A DNA stretch of 64,000 nt from an uncultured Desulfobacter sp. (GTDB lineage Bacteria; Desulfobacterota; Desulfobacteria; Desulfobacterales; Desulfobacteraceae), in assembly GCF_963677125.1 (NCBI RefSeq), contig NZ_OY781882.1:4238501-4302500 (forward strand). Direction: 5' to 3'. The notes beneath the pieces are model-generated. The model was not told the DNA's origin. It ran no database searches and saw only the letters and a program-made list of their open reading frames with translations. Shown in pieces: positions 25,760 through 33,995 of this stretch (positions within the stretch are counted from its first letter, which is position 1; the number at the start of each line of letters is the position of its first letter). The translations under genes and the position numbers were made by a program.

Positions 25760-26877
25760 GATAGATGGATGGCCATTATTACGCAGATAAGGTTATTGTT
25801 TTTCATGCTTTTAACGATGCAGGGGCTTTTGCTGTCTTTTATGTTCAATGTCACAATTTCGTCGTCGAACAGATTAAGGGCGTCCTTGAAGTATCTGGGG
25901 TTAAATGCGCTTTTTGTCTCTTCTCCTGTGAAACCAACCATGAGTTGTTCTTTTGATTCGCCGATTTCAGGGTTGGTGATGGTAACGGTCAGATTGTTTT
26001 CCGTGAAGTTGAATACAACGCTTTTATAATCTTCCGAGGTGAGGATGGAGACCCGTTTCATCAGTGTAAGAAACATTTCCCGGTCAACTTCAATGGGGAT
26101 CATGTCCTCCATGTTTATGACAAGCTTGTAGTCCGGATAGTCGCCTTCAAGCAGTTTGATCATGATGGATTCATTGGCCCGCTGGAACACAAAATGATTT
26201 TTCTTTACACCCACCTTGATGGTTTCAATATCGGAATCAATGAATTTTCCAAGTTCGCTCAGCCCTTTTTTGGGGATGATTGTCCGGGACTCCCCTAAAT
26301 CAAGATTCCCTTGAAACGGCACGTCAAAACAGTGAAGCCGCCTTGAATCCGTTGACACGATCCGAAGCATTTGTGCGCCGTCAACTTCGGCCTTTTCAAT
26401 CAATGCGCCTAGAACATATGTCCTTTTTTCCTCGTTCTGGTATCCCACCACCGAAGAGACGGCCACCATCTGTTTCAGGTCTTTGGCTGCAACCTCTATA
26501 AAATCGACGTTTTCAATCACAGGAGTTTCCGGAAAATTTTCATAATCCGAGGAGACAATATGATAAACACTGTCCCCAGACCCTATTTCAACCCACCGGT
26601 TTTCAACTTCATTGATGCAGATATTTTCATTGGGGTATTCCCTGATGATTTCAAAGAATTTTTTTGAGTTGATAGACAGCATGCCCGGCGTTTCAACCTG
26701 TGCCTCATAGGTGCCGGTGAAAACCGTTTCAAGGTCATTGGCCGTGATGGTTATCTTTGATTCCGCCGCCTTGATCAAGATATCAGAGGTGATTTTTAAA
26801 TTTGTTTTTCTGCCGGTGATACCCTGAACTTTTGCCAGAACTTCCAGGATATCCTTTTTGTTGAAGGAGAATTTCAT
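25756..26877 (-). CDS. dnaN: DNA polymerase III beta subunit (sliding clamp)
   Basis: A 373-residue ring-forming processivity factor. The three-domain clamp pattern is recognisable: MKFSFNKKDILEVLAKVQGI at the start, NDLETVFTGTYEAQV, the STDSRRLH segment and a C-terminal SPCIVKS...VIMAIHLS that corresponds to the usual (M)P(M) tip region. dnaN leads directly into gyrB and ssb. dnaA and recF, the usual neighbours, are absent. Confidence 0.95.
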   Translation of the reverse strand: MKFSFNKKDILEVLAKVQGITGRKTNLKITSDILIKAAESKITITANDLETVFTGTYEAQVETPGMLSINSKKFFEIIREYPNENICINEVENRWVEIGSGDSVYHIVSSDYENFPETPVIENVDFIEVAAKDLKQMVAVSSVVGYQNEEKRTYVLGALIEKAEVDGAQMLRIVSTDSRRLHCFDVPFQGNLDLGESRTIIPKKGLSELGKFIDSDIETIKVGVKKNHFVFQRANESIMIKLLEGDYPDYKLVINMEDMIPIEVDREMFLTLMKRVSILTSEDYKSVVFNFTENNLTVTITNPEIGESKEQLMVGFTGEETKSAFNPRYFKDALNLFDDEIVTLNIKDSKSPCIVKSMKNNNLICVIMAIHLS

Positions 26878-26913
26878 TTAGAATCCTTTTTTTGTCGTCT
26901 GTTAAACCAAATA

Positions 26914-26942
26914 AGTCTATAATAAACTGTCTGATTTATCAA
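26914..26942 (-). promoter_or_regulatory. Promoter of dnaN
   Basis: On the minus strand TTGATA (26942-26937), 17-base spacer, TAGACT (26919-26914); the leader would be about 30 bases. The rest of the gap to 27163 holds no gene, DnaA-box cluster or clear terminator. Confidence 0.55.
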
Positions 26943-27163
26943 GAGAAATGGCAGAGGCGTTACGCCTTGAGAGGCCGTGTTATAGGCCTGTTCCGGGCGG
27001 AGGGCCAGATAAAAATCCGCGCCCGACCGAAAACCATAAATTTTGTAGACTACTTCGTTGATCGCAAATATTAACCCTCGAAATACGTCATGTATTACTC
27101 CAATTTAAATTTGCCCCCGCCTTGTAATCGACAAAATTTTCAGGTTTTCGTTCAGGCACTAAG

Positions 27164-27991
27164 TCAGGATTCTGTGGCAAAAAAGGTCTGGACGGATTTG
27201 GGGGTTGAACAGGTTTCGTTCAGCCATCTGGCTTTATCTTTGATGGGGCCGTCCTTCATCAATCGTGCCTGTTCCGGACATGCCTTGATACAGGCGCAGC
27301 ACAGAATACAGTCAGCGGCAATAGTTGCAAATCCTTTTTCGGCATCGATGGCCTCTGTCGGACACGCCGCAGCACAAATCCCGCAGTTGGTACATAAATC
27401 CGTTACCTTGATGAAGTCCGGGGCTCCTTTGCCCATGCCCTCCTTGTATGGGAAATTGCCCGGTACCTCCAACGTCGAAATTTTCTTTAAATCCTTGGTT
27501 TTTTTCAGCAGATACCCGGACTTTTTCCCAAAATCTTCGGCTTGTTTCAGGTCGCTCTCATCCGGCCGGTTCATGGCAACGGGAATCTCCGTGCTTGCAA
27601 AGGAGTGTTCGCCAATAAAGGCACCCCCTGAAACAGGCGTAAATCCGCATGCTGCTGCAACATCCTTAAGTTCCAGCAACGCATCCTCATATTCCCTGTT
27701 ACCGTATACCACGGTGAGTATGGCCGGGGTATTGGACGCCGTCAGTTGTTTAAAAAAATCAGCGGCATCTGCAGGTAGGCGTCCGGCATATACAGGCGCC
27801 CCCAACAGTACGATGTCATTGTCGTCAAAGGGTGCAAGCATGGTGTCCCGGATTTTAGGGGAGGTGATGTTGACGGCGGTTATTTCGGAACCACTTATTT
27901 CCATACTTTGGGCAAGACCCTGGGTGACGGCTCTAAGAACGGTTTCAGTTGTTTTGGTGGGGCTAAAATATATTAGGGTGATCTTTTTCAT
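27164..27991 (-). CDS. EFR1-type flavodoxin/ferredoxin fusion protein
   Basis: A 275-residue electron-transfer protein. Residues 1 to about 150 are flavodoxin-like, opening with ITLIYFSPTKTTETVLR (FMN phosphate loop) and VLLGAPVYAGRLP. The C-terminus has two [4Fe-4S] ferredoxin motifs, CTNCGICAAACP and CILCCACIKACP. The ATG at 27991 is preferred to the one at 28006 because TGGAG lies 9 bases before it. It starts 26 bases after the nrdG stop. Its place behind nrdD-nrdG suggests that it could supply low-potential electrons to the radical SAM activase, but this is inference from position only. Confidence 0.85.
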   Translation of the reverse strand: MKKITLIYFSPTKTTETVLRAVTQGLAQSMEISGSEITAVNITSPKIRDTMLAPFDDNDIVLLGAPVYAGRLPADAADFFKQLTASNTPAILTVVYGNREYEDALLELKDVAAACGFTPVSGGAFIGEHSFASTEIPVAMNRPDESDLKQAEDFGKKSGYLLKKTKDLKKISTLEVPGNFPYKEGMGKGAPDFIKVTDLCTNCGICAAACPTEAIDAEKGFATIAADCILCCACIKACPEQARLMKDGPIKDKARWLNETCSTPKSVQTFFATES

Positions 27992-28016
27992 ATCTAAAAT
28001 CTCCATATCTTGTGTT

Positions 28017-28772
28017 CTATCGTATCCTGGTATTCTTCACAAAAGGTAAGACAGCTGCTTTCAATGCCGCCATATCATCGGCGTTTAGAAAATGATTATC
28101 CTCAGCGGCAAAATCCGGATCCAGCATATCAACGTTTCTGGAACAGGGCTGGAGTACATAGGATGCAGCCCCGCGGATCATCCTGCCGATATTGTCCATG
28201 ATAGCCGGCGTGACAAAGGGCTTTGTACAGGTTGTTCTAAATTCATAGGCAGGTGCTTTTTCCATGATAAGGGCAATACTTTCCACAACCCGATCCAGGA
28301 GTCTCGGGTTTTTCATTATCATGGGATAGTGGTCAGTATCTGTTTTAATGTCCATGGCCAGATAATCCACAAGACCCTGGGCAAAAAGTGCTTCTAGGAC
28401 CCTGGGGGCCGTGCCGTTGGTGTCCAGCTTGATTTTGTATCCCATTTGCCGGACCGTTTGGATAAAATTAATCAGATCCGCTTGAAGGGTGGGCTCTCCG
28501 CCGGTAACGACAACACCCTCAATCATGCCTTTGCGTTTATCCAGAAATTTTAAAATTTCTTTTTGATCCGGGCTGTCGGGCCGGCTCGGGGTTCCGTAAT
28601 TGGAGCCCGCACCAACGTCAATGCCGCCCCCTTCGGGAGCGGCATTGACGGCAACAAGGCCGGGATTATGGCAGTAGGGGCAGGAGAAGTTACACCCCCG
28701 GGTGAACACCACGCAAGCGATGGTACCCGGAAAATCAATCAGGGAGTTTTTTTGAAATCCGCCAATATACAT
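28017..28772 (-). CDS. nrdG: Anaerobic ribonucleotide reductase activating protein (radical SAM)
   Basis: A 251-residue radical SAM enzyme that installs the glycyl radical on NrdD. It begins YIGGFQKNSLIDFPG, has the cluster motif CNFSCPYC near residue 31, and VVVTGGEPTLQ (the SAM-binding GGE). Compared with the family, about 20 extra residues rich in Gly, Pro and Ser follow the cluster loop (about residues 44-68), and part of this insert is encoded by a near-perfect DNA palindrome at 28616-28650. It sits 21 bases after nrdD. Confidence 0.9.
   Translation of the reverse strand: MYIGGFQKNSLIDFPGTIACVVFTRGCNFSCPYCHNPGLVAVNAAPEGGGIDVGAGSNYGTPSRPDSPDQKEILKFLDKRKGMIEGVVVTGGEPTLQADLINFIQTVRQMGYKIKLDTNGTAPRVLEALFAQGLVDYLAMDIKTDTDHYPMIMKNPRLLDRVVESIALIMEKAPAYEFRTTCTKPFVTPAIMDNIGRMIRGAASYVLQPCSRNVDMLDPDFAAEDNHFLNADDMAALKAAVLPFVKNTRIR
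28616..28650. repeat. 35-base palindrome inside nrdG
   Basis: CGTCAATGCCGC (28616-28627) and GCGGCATTGACG (28639-28650) are perfect inverted repeats, and the inner CCC/GGG pairs leave a three-base loop. In mRNA this is a 16-pair hairpin with one G-U. It is in frame and falls in the extra segment of the protein. Confidence 0.8.
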
Positions 28773-28793
28773 GAGATAATGGTTTTCAAACGG

Positions 28794-30914
28794 TTATGAT
28801 GCAATCTTTGCCGCCACCTTCTGGGGCGTATAGGTCTTGCGCATATTAAATTCCGTCTGTTTGCCGTTGTTCCACTGGCTTACCGGCCGCAGATAGCCCA
28901 CCACCCTGGAGTATATTTCCGTATCGGTATTGCAGGTTTCGCATTTGGCATGTTCCCCTGCGATATACCCGTGGGTGGGACAGACACTGAAAGTGGGCGT
29001 CAGGGTGAAATAGGGCAGGCGGAAGCTGTTGGACACCTTGGACACCATGTGTTTAACCGCTTCAATGTCTGATACTTCCTCGCCCAAGAACAGATGCTGG
29101 ACCGTACCGCCGGTGTATTTGGTCTGCAGTTCGTCCTGCAGTTCCAGCGCCTCAAACAGGTCGTCGGTGTAGTTTACCGGCAGGTGGGTGGAGTTGGTGT
29201 AAAAGGGATCTGAACCATTTTTATACTCTTCTTCATTGGCGCACAAAATGCGTTTGAATTTCTTTTTATCCAGTTTGGCGAACCGGTAAGTGGTGCCTTC
29301 GGCAGGCGTTGCTTCCAGGTTGAATATTTCACCGGTGCTTTCCTGCAGGTTTTCAATCTTGCTTCGGATATGATCCATAGCCTTGACGGCAAAGGCCTGC
29401 CCCCGGGGGGTGGCAATGCCGCTGTCTTCGCCTAGGAAGTTCAGGCATGCTTCATTCATGCCCAGAACGCCGATGGTGGAAAAATGGTTGCGCCAGTAAA
29501 CGCCGGTGTTCTCCTTGATTTTTCTCAAATAGAATTTTGAATAGGGATACAGGTCGTTTTCGGTGAACTTTTCAAGGATTTTACGCTTGATGCCCAATGA
29601 TTCGGCACTTAGATCAATCAGTTTATCCATACGTTCGAAGAAATCATCCTCATCCAGGGCAAGGCGCCCGATTCTGGGCAGATTCAAGGTGACAACCCCG
29701 ATGGAACCGGTCAGTGGGTTTGCGCCGAAAAGTCCGCCGCCGCGCTTGCGCAGCTCTCGGTTGTCGAGTCTGAGTCGGCAGCACATGGAACGTGCATCCT
29801 CGGGATCCATGTCTGAATTAACAAAGTTGGAAAAATAGGGAATGCCGTACTTGCCCGTCATTTTCCAGATATTTTCCAGTTTGGGATTTGCCCAGTTAAA
29901 ATCCGCCGTAATGTTATAGGTGGGAATGGGGAACGTGAATACCCTGCCCTTGGCATCGCCTTCCATCATTACTTCTGCAAAGGCGGAATTGATCATGTCC
30001 ATCTCATTTTGGAATGCGGAATAGGTGTCAGTCTGGTATTTTCCGCCAATGATGACAGGGGAGTCCTTGAGCATAGCCGGGACGTTCAGGTCCATGGTGA
30101 TATTGGTAAAAGGCGTCTGAAAGCCCACCCGGGTCGGGATGTTGATGTTGAAAACAAATTCCTGCAACGCCTGTTTGACCTCTTTGTATTCGAGGTTGTC
30201 ATACCGGACAAACGGGGCCAGCAAGGTATCAAAATTGGACATGGCCTGGGCGCCTGCCGCTTCCCCCTGCAAGGTATAGAAAAAGTTGACGATCTGGCCC
30301 AGGGCGCTCCTGAAATGTTTGGGCGGAGAGGATTCCACCTTCCCGGCCACGCCTTTAAATCCTTCAAGGAGAAGATCCTGCAGATCCCAGCCCACACAGT
30401 ATACGGACAGAAGGCTTAAGTCATGGATGTGTATATCACCGCTGTAGTGGGCATCCCGGATGGACGGGGGATAGATTTTATTGAGCCAGTATTCGGCTGT
30501 GATATCCGAGGAAATGTAATTGTTCAGTCCCTGGAGAGAGTAACTCATATTCGAGTTTTCCCTTACTTTCCAGTCCATGCGGCTGATGTAGGATTCCATG
30601 AGGCCGACATTTTCATTGATGGCAATTTTTCTGATCTGGTTGTGCTGCTCACGGTAGATGATGTATGCTTTAGCGGTTTTGTAAAACGGGGAATCTAAAA
30701 GTACCCGTTCCACAATATCCTGGATCTCCTCTACCTCGGGAATGGGCCCAAGTTGAAGGTCTCGGGCGAGGGTCAGTACCCGCATGGTCATTTTTTTTGC
30801 GTCCCTGCCGTTGAACTCTTTGGTTGCTGCTCCTGCTTTGATCAAAGCATTTGTTATTTTAGAAGAATCAAACGCAGCTACCCGTCCGTCTCTTTTTTTG
30901 ATTTGCTCAAACAT
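28794..30914 (-). CDS. nrdD: Anaerobic (class III) ribonucleoside-triphosphate reductase
   Basis: A 706-residue glycyl-radical enzyme that makes deoxyribonucleotides without oxygen. An N-terminal ATP-cone (IKKRDGRVAAFDSSKITNAL) senses ATP/dATP. The core follows, then a C-terminal zinc site (CPTHGY ... CETC) and the glycyl-radical loop SRVVGYLRPVSQWNNGKQ. Length is normal. It is the first gene of nrdD-nrdG-EFR1. Upstream is a promoter with two NrdR boxes, so it is probably repressed by NrdR when (d)ATP is plentiful. Confidence 0.96.
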   Translation of the reverse strand: MFEQIKKRDGRVAAFDSSKITNALIKAGAATKEFNGRDAKKMTMRVLTLARDLQLGPIPEVEEIQDIVERVLLDSPFYKTAKAYIIYREQHNQIRKIAINENVGLMESYISRMDWKVRENSNMSYSLQGLNNYISSDITAEYWLNKIYPPSIRDAHYSGDIHIHDLSLLSVYCVGWDLQDLLLEGFKGVAGKVESSPPKHFRSALGQIVNFFYTLQGEAAGAQAMSNFDTLLAPFVRYDNLEYKEVKQALQEFVFNINIPTRVGFQTPFTNITMDLNVPAMLKDSPVIIGGKYQTDTYSAFQNEMDMINSAFAEVMMEGDAKGRVFTFPIPTYNITADFNWANPKLENIWKMTGKYGIPYFSNFVNSDMDPEDARSMCCRLRLDNRELRKRGGGLFGANPLTGSIGVVTLNLPRIGRLALDEDDFFERMDKLIDLSAESLGIKRKILEKFTENDLYPYSKFYLRKIKENTGVYWRNHFSTIGVLGMNEACLNFLGEDSGIATPRGQAFAVKAMDHIRSKIENLQESTGEIFNLEATPAEGTTYRFAKLDKKKFKRILCANEEEYKNGSDPFYTNSTHLPVNYTDDLFEALELQDELQTKYTGGTVQHLFLGEEVSDIEAVKHMVSKVSNSFRLPYFTLTPTFSVCPTHGYIAGEHAKCETCNTDTEIYSRVVGYLRPVSQWNNGKQTEFNMRKTYTPQKVAAKIAS

Positions 30915-30994
30915 TATGGCTACCTCTTGAAATCTGATTGATATTCACATACTCTGATGAGAATGCAGACGGGGAACCCCGGACTGCAATTTAA

Positions 30995-31023
30995 ATCTAA
31001 CGCAACATGTAGTTGTGTGTCAA
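30995..31023 (-). promoter_or_regulatory. Promoter of nrdD
   Basis: On the minus strand TTGACA (31023-31018), 17-base spacer, TTAGAT (31000-30995). The proximal NrdR box occupies the spacer, as expected for repression. Confidence 0.6.
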
Positions 31024-31046
31024 CAGAAAAAAACTATATATTGTGT
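31000..31046. promoter_or_regulatory. Pair of NrdR boxes
   Basis: Box 1 at 31000-31015 (ACGCAACATGTAGTTG) and box 2 at 31031-31046 (AAACTATATATTGTGT) match the NrdR consensus ACACWATATATWGTGT at its core positions; box 2 differs at one base. They start 31 bases apart, three helical turns, the spacing NrdR needs. They lie in the nrdD promoter. Confidence 0.8.
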
Positions 31047-31074
31047 ATTTAACTCAAGGTTACACAAGAGCCTT

Positions 31075-31323
31075 ATGCAGCTTGATCAGAATCCATTTTT
31101 TAGAAAAACCATAACACCATGGTATGATTCCAATTTCGCCTGTTGGGTTCTGATTTGGTCTATGGTACTGGTCTTTTGTTTTGCCGTGGGCGGCGTAATC
31201 GTGGCGGGAGAGGACCCTAAGCTTGCCCATCATATTTGGTTTCCGTTGCTGCTGGCTGGACTATCCGGTTTTCTGGTTGTTAAGTTGTATGTTCGGTTAA
31301 ACAACAGGATCAACAACGAATAA
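31075..31323 (+). CDS. Small two-helix membrane protein, unknown function
   Basis: An 82-residue protein. After a polar start (MQLDQNPFFRKTITPWYDSN) come two hydrophobic segments, WVLIWSMVLVFCFAVGGVIV and HIWFPLLLAGLSGFLVVKLY, and a short Asn/Arg tail, so it is predicted to sit in the inner membrane as a hairpin. The ATG at 31075 is chosen over one 60 bases upstream because the earlier one falls inside the nrdD regulatory region. It converges on the Nudix gene with 4 bases between stops. I do not recognise a named family; it may be a conserved deltaproteobacterial protein. Confidence 0.6.
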   Translation: MQLDQNPFFRKTITPWYDSNFACWVLIWSMVLVFCFAVGGVIVAGEDPKLAHHIWFPLLLAGLSGFLVVKLYVRLNNRINNE

Positions 31324-31327
31324 GTTC

Positions 31328-31900
31328 TTATAAGATGTCTCTGACGACCTCTATTAGGTGATGGACAATCTGCGCCGTAACGCCCCAGATCACAACATCT
31401 TGGTATGGATAGGTCAGTTCCGCTACGCCGGGTCTGTGACCGGCATAGCCGTTTTCCCGATGGGTCTGCAGGAGCGTCTCAAAGGGAATTTCAATCACCC
31501 TTGAAATTTCTTCGGTCTCAAAAACGATGTCGTCTTTTTGGTTCCAAACACCTGTGAACGCCTGGATGTCCCTGTTTTTCAATGTCTGAAAATGTCCCAG
31601 TGATCCGATATACTGCACATTATCAGGAATAATGTTTGTTTCTTCATAGAGCTCACGAAAGGCCGCCTGTTTTGCCGAATTGTCTGTTTGTTCCACATGC
31701 CCGCCAGGAAACGCCATCTGGTTGCGCCAGGCATATCCTTCCCGGTCCGCTTTCTGGATAAACAGCAAGGCAGGTTCCGGGCTAAAAAGAAAGAGCGCCA
31801 TAACGGCCGTGGGCTTAAACTGCCCAGGGGCCGGGGCCGGCGGATGGGGGGCCGAGACAATAGCAGAATTTATTATTTCGATATATGGGGGGATGTTCAT
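31328..31900 (-). CDS. Nudix hydrolase, CoA pyrophosphatase-like
   Basis: A 190-residue Nudix protein. The box reads GGHVEQTDNSAKQAAFRELY followed by EET, which keeps the REx2EE metal ligands. The preceding LLFIQKADREGYAWRNQMAF and the overall layout fit the NudL/CoA diphosphatase branch, which cleaves CoA and its derivatives to phosphopantetheine and 3',5'-ADP. Substrate assignment is by resemblance only. It starts close to and divergent from htpG, with 172 bases between the starts. Confidence 0.82.
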   Translation of the reverse strand: MNIPPYIEIINSAIVSAPHPPAPAPGQFKPTAVMALFLFSPEPALLFIQKADREGYAWRNQMAFPGGHVEQTDNSAKQAAFRELYEETNIIPDNVQYIGSLGHFQTLKNRDIQAFTGVWNQKDDIVFETEEISRVIEIPFETLLQTHRENGYAGHRPGVAELTYPYQDVVIWGVTAQIVHHLIEVVRDIL

Positions 31901-31991
31901 GAATTATCCTTTTATACGGTGCATGCCAATCAGCCTACAATCTTAATCTTTTCTTGTCAAACCGGGTGTTTTTGAATTTTAACGCGTTGTC

Positions 31992-32022
31992 TTGACAATC
32001 GGTTTTTTGCGACAATTATTAT
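31992..32022 (+). promoter_or_regulatory. Candidate promoter of htpG
   Basis: A perfect TTGACA at 31992-31997 with TATTAT at 32017-32022 (19-base spacer, longer than ideal). The -35 box sits in a 12-base palindrome, TTGTCTTGACAA. No CIRCE element or clear sigma-32 -10 box is seen. Confidence 0.4.
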
Positions 32023-32072
32023 TAAAAAAATTAAATTTTAATCATTCAACTGTTAATCCCTTAGGAGTTATA

Positions 32073-33995
32073 ATGGCAGAAAAAGAAACCAGACAATTTA
32101 AAACCGAAGTTCAGCAGCTTTTGCATCTGATCATCCACTCTCTTTATTCCAACCAGGAGATTTTTGTACGGGAATTGATTTCAAACGCCTCGGACGCAAT
32201 TGACAAGGCCCGATTCAAGGAGCAGACAGAGCCGGAGCTGTTTGCCGATGACAATGATTTCCATATCCGCCTGGCTGCGGACAAGGACGCCAAGACCTTC
32301 ACCATCACGGATAACGGCATCGGCATGACCTTTGACGAGGTCAATGATAATATCGGCACCATTGCCCAGTCCGGTACCGCCGCTTTCATGGAAGCCCTGG
32401 AAAGACAAAAAAATGAAACCGGCCTCTCCCCGGAACTCATCGGCCAATTTGGCGTGGGCTTTTATTCCGCGTTTATTGTCGCGGACAAGGTGCGTCTGGA
32501 CACCAAAGCCCCGGGCCAGGAAAAGGGTGTGCGCTGGGAATCCGATGGTAAGGGTGAATATACCCTTGAGGAAATTGATAAGGAAACAAGGGGGACCCAG
32601 ATTACGCTGTTCCTTAGAGATCCGGAAGAGGGGGATCAGGATTTCACCGAAGAGTACGTCATCCGCAACATTGTTAAAAAGCATTCGGATTTCGTCACCT
32701 ATCCCATTATAATGAACGTGGAAACCAGTGAACCCATTCCTGAAAATGAGATTATCAAAGACAAGGACGGAAAGCCCATCGGAGAGACCTACCGGAAGGT
32801 CAGAAAAGATGAAACCCTGAATTCCATGAAGGCGATCTGGGCCAAGTCCAAGGACGATGTGACCGAAGATGAGCACAAGGAGTTTTATAAGCACATCTCC
32901 CATAATTGGGATGACCCCTTTGAGATTATTCACAAAAAATTTGAAGGGGTAACCGAATATGATGTGCTCATGTATCTTCCCTCCAAGGCTCCCCTTGACA
33001 TGTTCCGGCCAGAACGCAAACACGGCATGCAGCTTTACTGCAAACGGGTGTTTATCATGGATGACTGCAAGGAGCTATTGCCCGAGTACCTGGGATTTGT
33101 CCAGGGGGTTGTGGATGCACCGGATTTGAACCTTAATGTCAGCCGCGAGATTCTTCAGGAAGACCGCCTGGTCAGAAATATCCGCAAGAATCTGGTCAAA
33201 CAGATTTTCAGTGTGCTCGAAGGTATGGAAGATGAGAGATACATTGAATTTTACGAGGAGTTCGGTCAGGCGCTTAAGGCCGGTATCCCCACGGATTACG
33301 ACAACAAGGAACGGTTGGCATCGCTGCTGCGTTACAAAACCACAAAGTCCGGTGATAAATATGTGACCCTTGACCAGTACATCGAAAATATGAAAGAGGA
33401 CCAGAAAGATATTTACTACATCACGGGTGAAAATCTGGCATCTCTTGTTAATTCTCCCCTGCTTGAGGCCCTTAAAGAAAAGGATTACGAAGTCCTTCTC
33501 ATGGTAGACCCCATTGATGAATGGGTAACCCAGTCTCTGCCCGAGTACAAGGAAAAGAAACTGAAAAGCGCTGAAAAAGGCGACCTTGACCTGGAAAAGG
33601 TGGATGATGAAAAGAAAAATGAATACTCAGCATTGCTCTCTTTTCTGAAAGGCAAGTTGGAAAGCAAGGTTAAGGATGTTGTGGTTTCCAACCGGCTTAA
33701 GGACTCTGTTTCCTGTCTGGCAGGCGATGAGTGGGCCATGAGCGCTTACATGCAGAAAATTCTGAAAGCCTCCGGCCAGAAAGCCCCGGATCAGAAACGT
33801 GCTCTGGAAGTCAATGTCAACCATCCGGTCATGGAAAAGATTAAGTCCGTGTTTGAATCCGATACCACAAACCCTGTGCTCACGGACTACTGTGATCTGC
33901 TTTATGATATTGCCGTGATTTCTGAAGGCGGCAAGCTTGATAATCCGGCACGGTTTTCCACGCTGGTGGGAGATCTTATGGCAAAATCCATATGA
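32073..33995 (+). CDS. htpG: Chaperone protein HtpG (Hsp90)
   Basis: A 640-residue ATP-dependent dimeric chaperone. The GHKL nucleotide site is clear: RELISNASDAIDKARF, ITDNGIGMTFDEV, IGQFGVGFYSAFIVAD. The middle-domain segment LNVSREILQEDRLVRNIRKN is diagnostic. The frame is open 81 bases upstream, but the ATG at 32073 has AGGAG at 32063-32067 and gives the normal MAEKETRQFKTEVQQLL start. Its stop overlaps the rimO start (ATGA). Confidence 0.97.
   Translation: MAEKETRQFKTEVQQLLHLIIHSLYSNQEIFVRELISNASDAIDKARFKEQTEPELFADDNDFHIRLAADKDAKTFTITDNGIGMTFDEVNDNIGTIAQSGTAAFMEALERQKNETGLSPELIGQFGVGFYSAFIVADKVRLDTKAPGQEKGVRWESDGKGEYTLEEIDKETRGTQITLFLRDPEEGDQDFTEEYVIRNIVKKHSDFVTYPIIMNVETSEPIPENEIIKDKDGKPIGETYRKVRKDETLNSMKAIWAKSKDDVTEDEHKEFYKHISHNWDDPFEIIHKKFEGVTEYDVLMYLPSKAPLDMFRPERKHGMQLYCKRVFIMDDCKELLPEYLGFVQGVVDAPDLNLNVSREILQEDRLVRNIRKNLVKQIFSVLEGMEDERYIEFYEEFGQALKAGIPTDYDNKERLASLLRYKTTKSGDKYVTLDQYIENMKEDQKDIYYITGENLASLVNSPLLEALKEKDYEVLLMVDPIDEWVTQSLPEYKEKKLKSAEKGDLDLEKVDDEKKNEYSALLSFLKGKLESKVKDVVVSNRLKDSVSCLAGDEWAMSAYMQKILKASGQKAPDQKRALEVNVNHPVMEKIKSVFESDTTNPVLTDYCDLLYDIAVISEGGKLDNPARFSTLVGDLMAKSI

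Noticed and set aside
26878..27163. Possible replication origin upstream of dnaN
   Set aside because: No DnaA-box cluster or AT-rich unwinding repeats were found; dnaA is absent.
32181..33023. Long minus-strand frame opposite htpG (280 codons)
   Set aside because: Antisense to a highly conserved gene; no start signals and no family resemblance.
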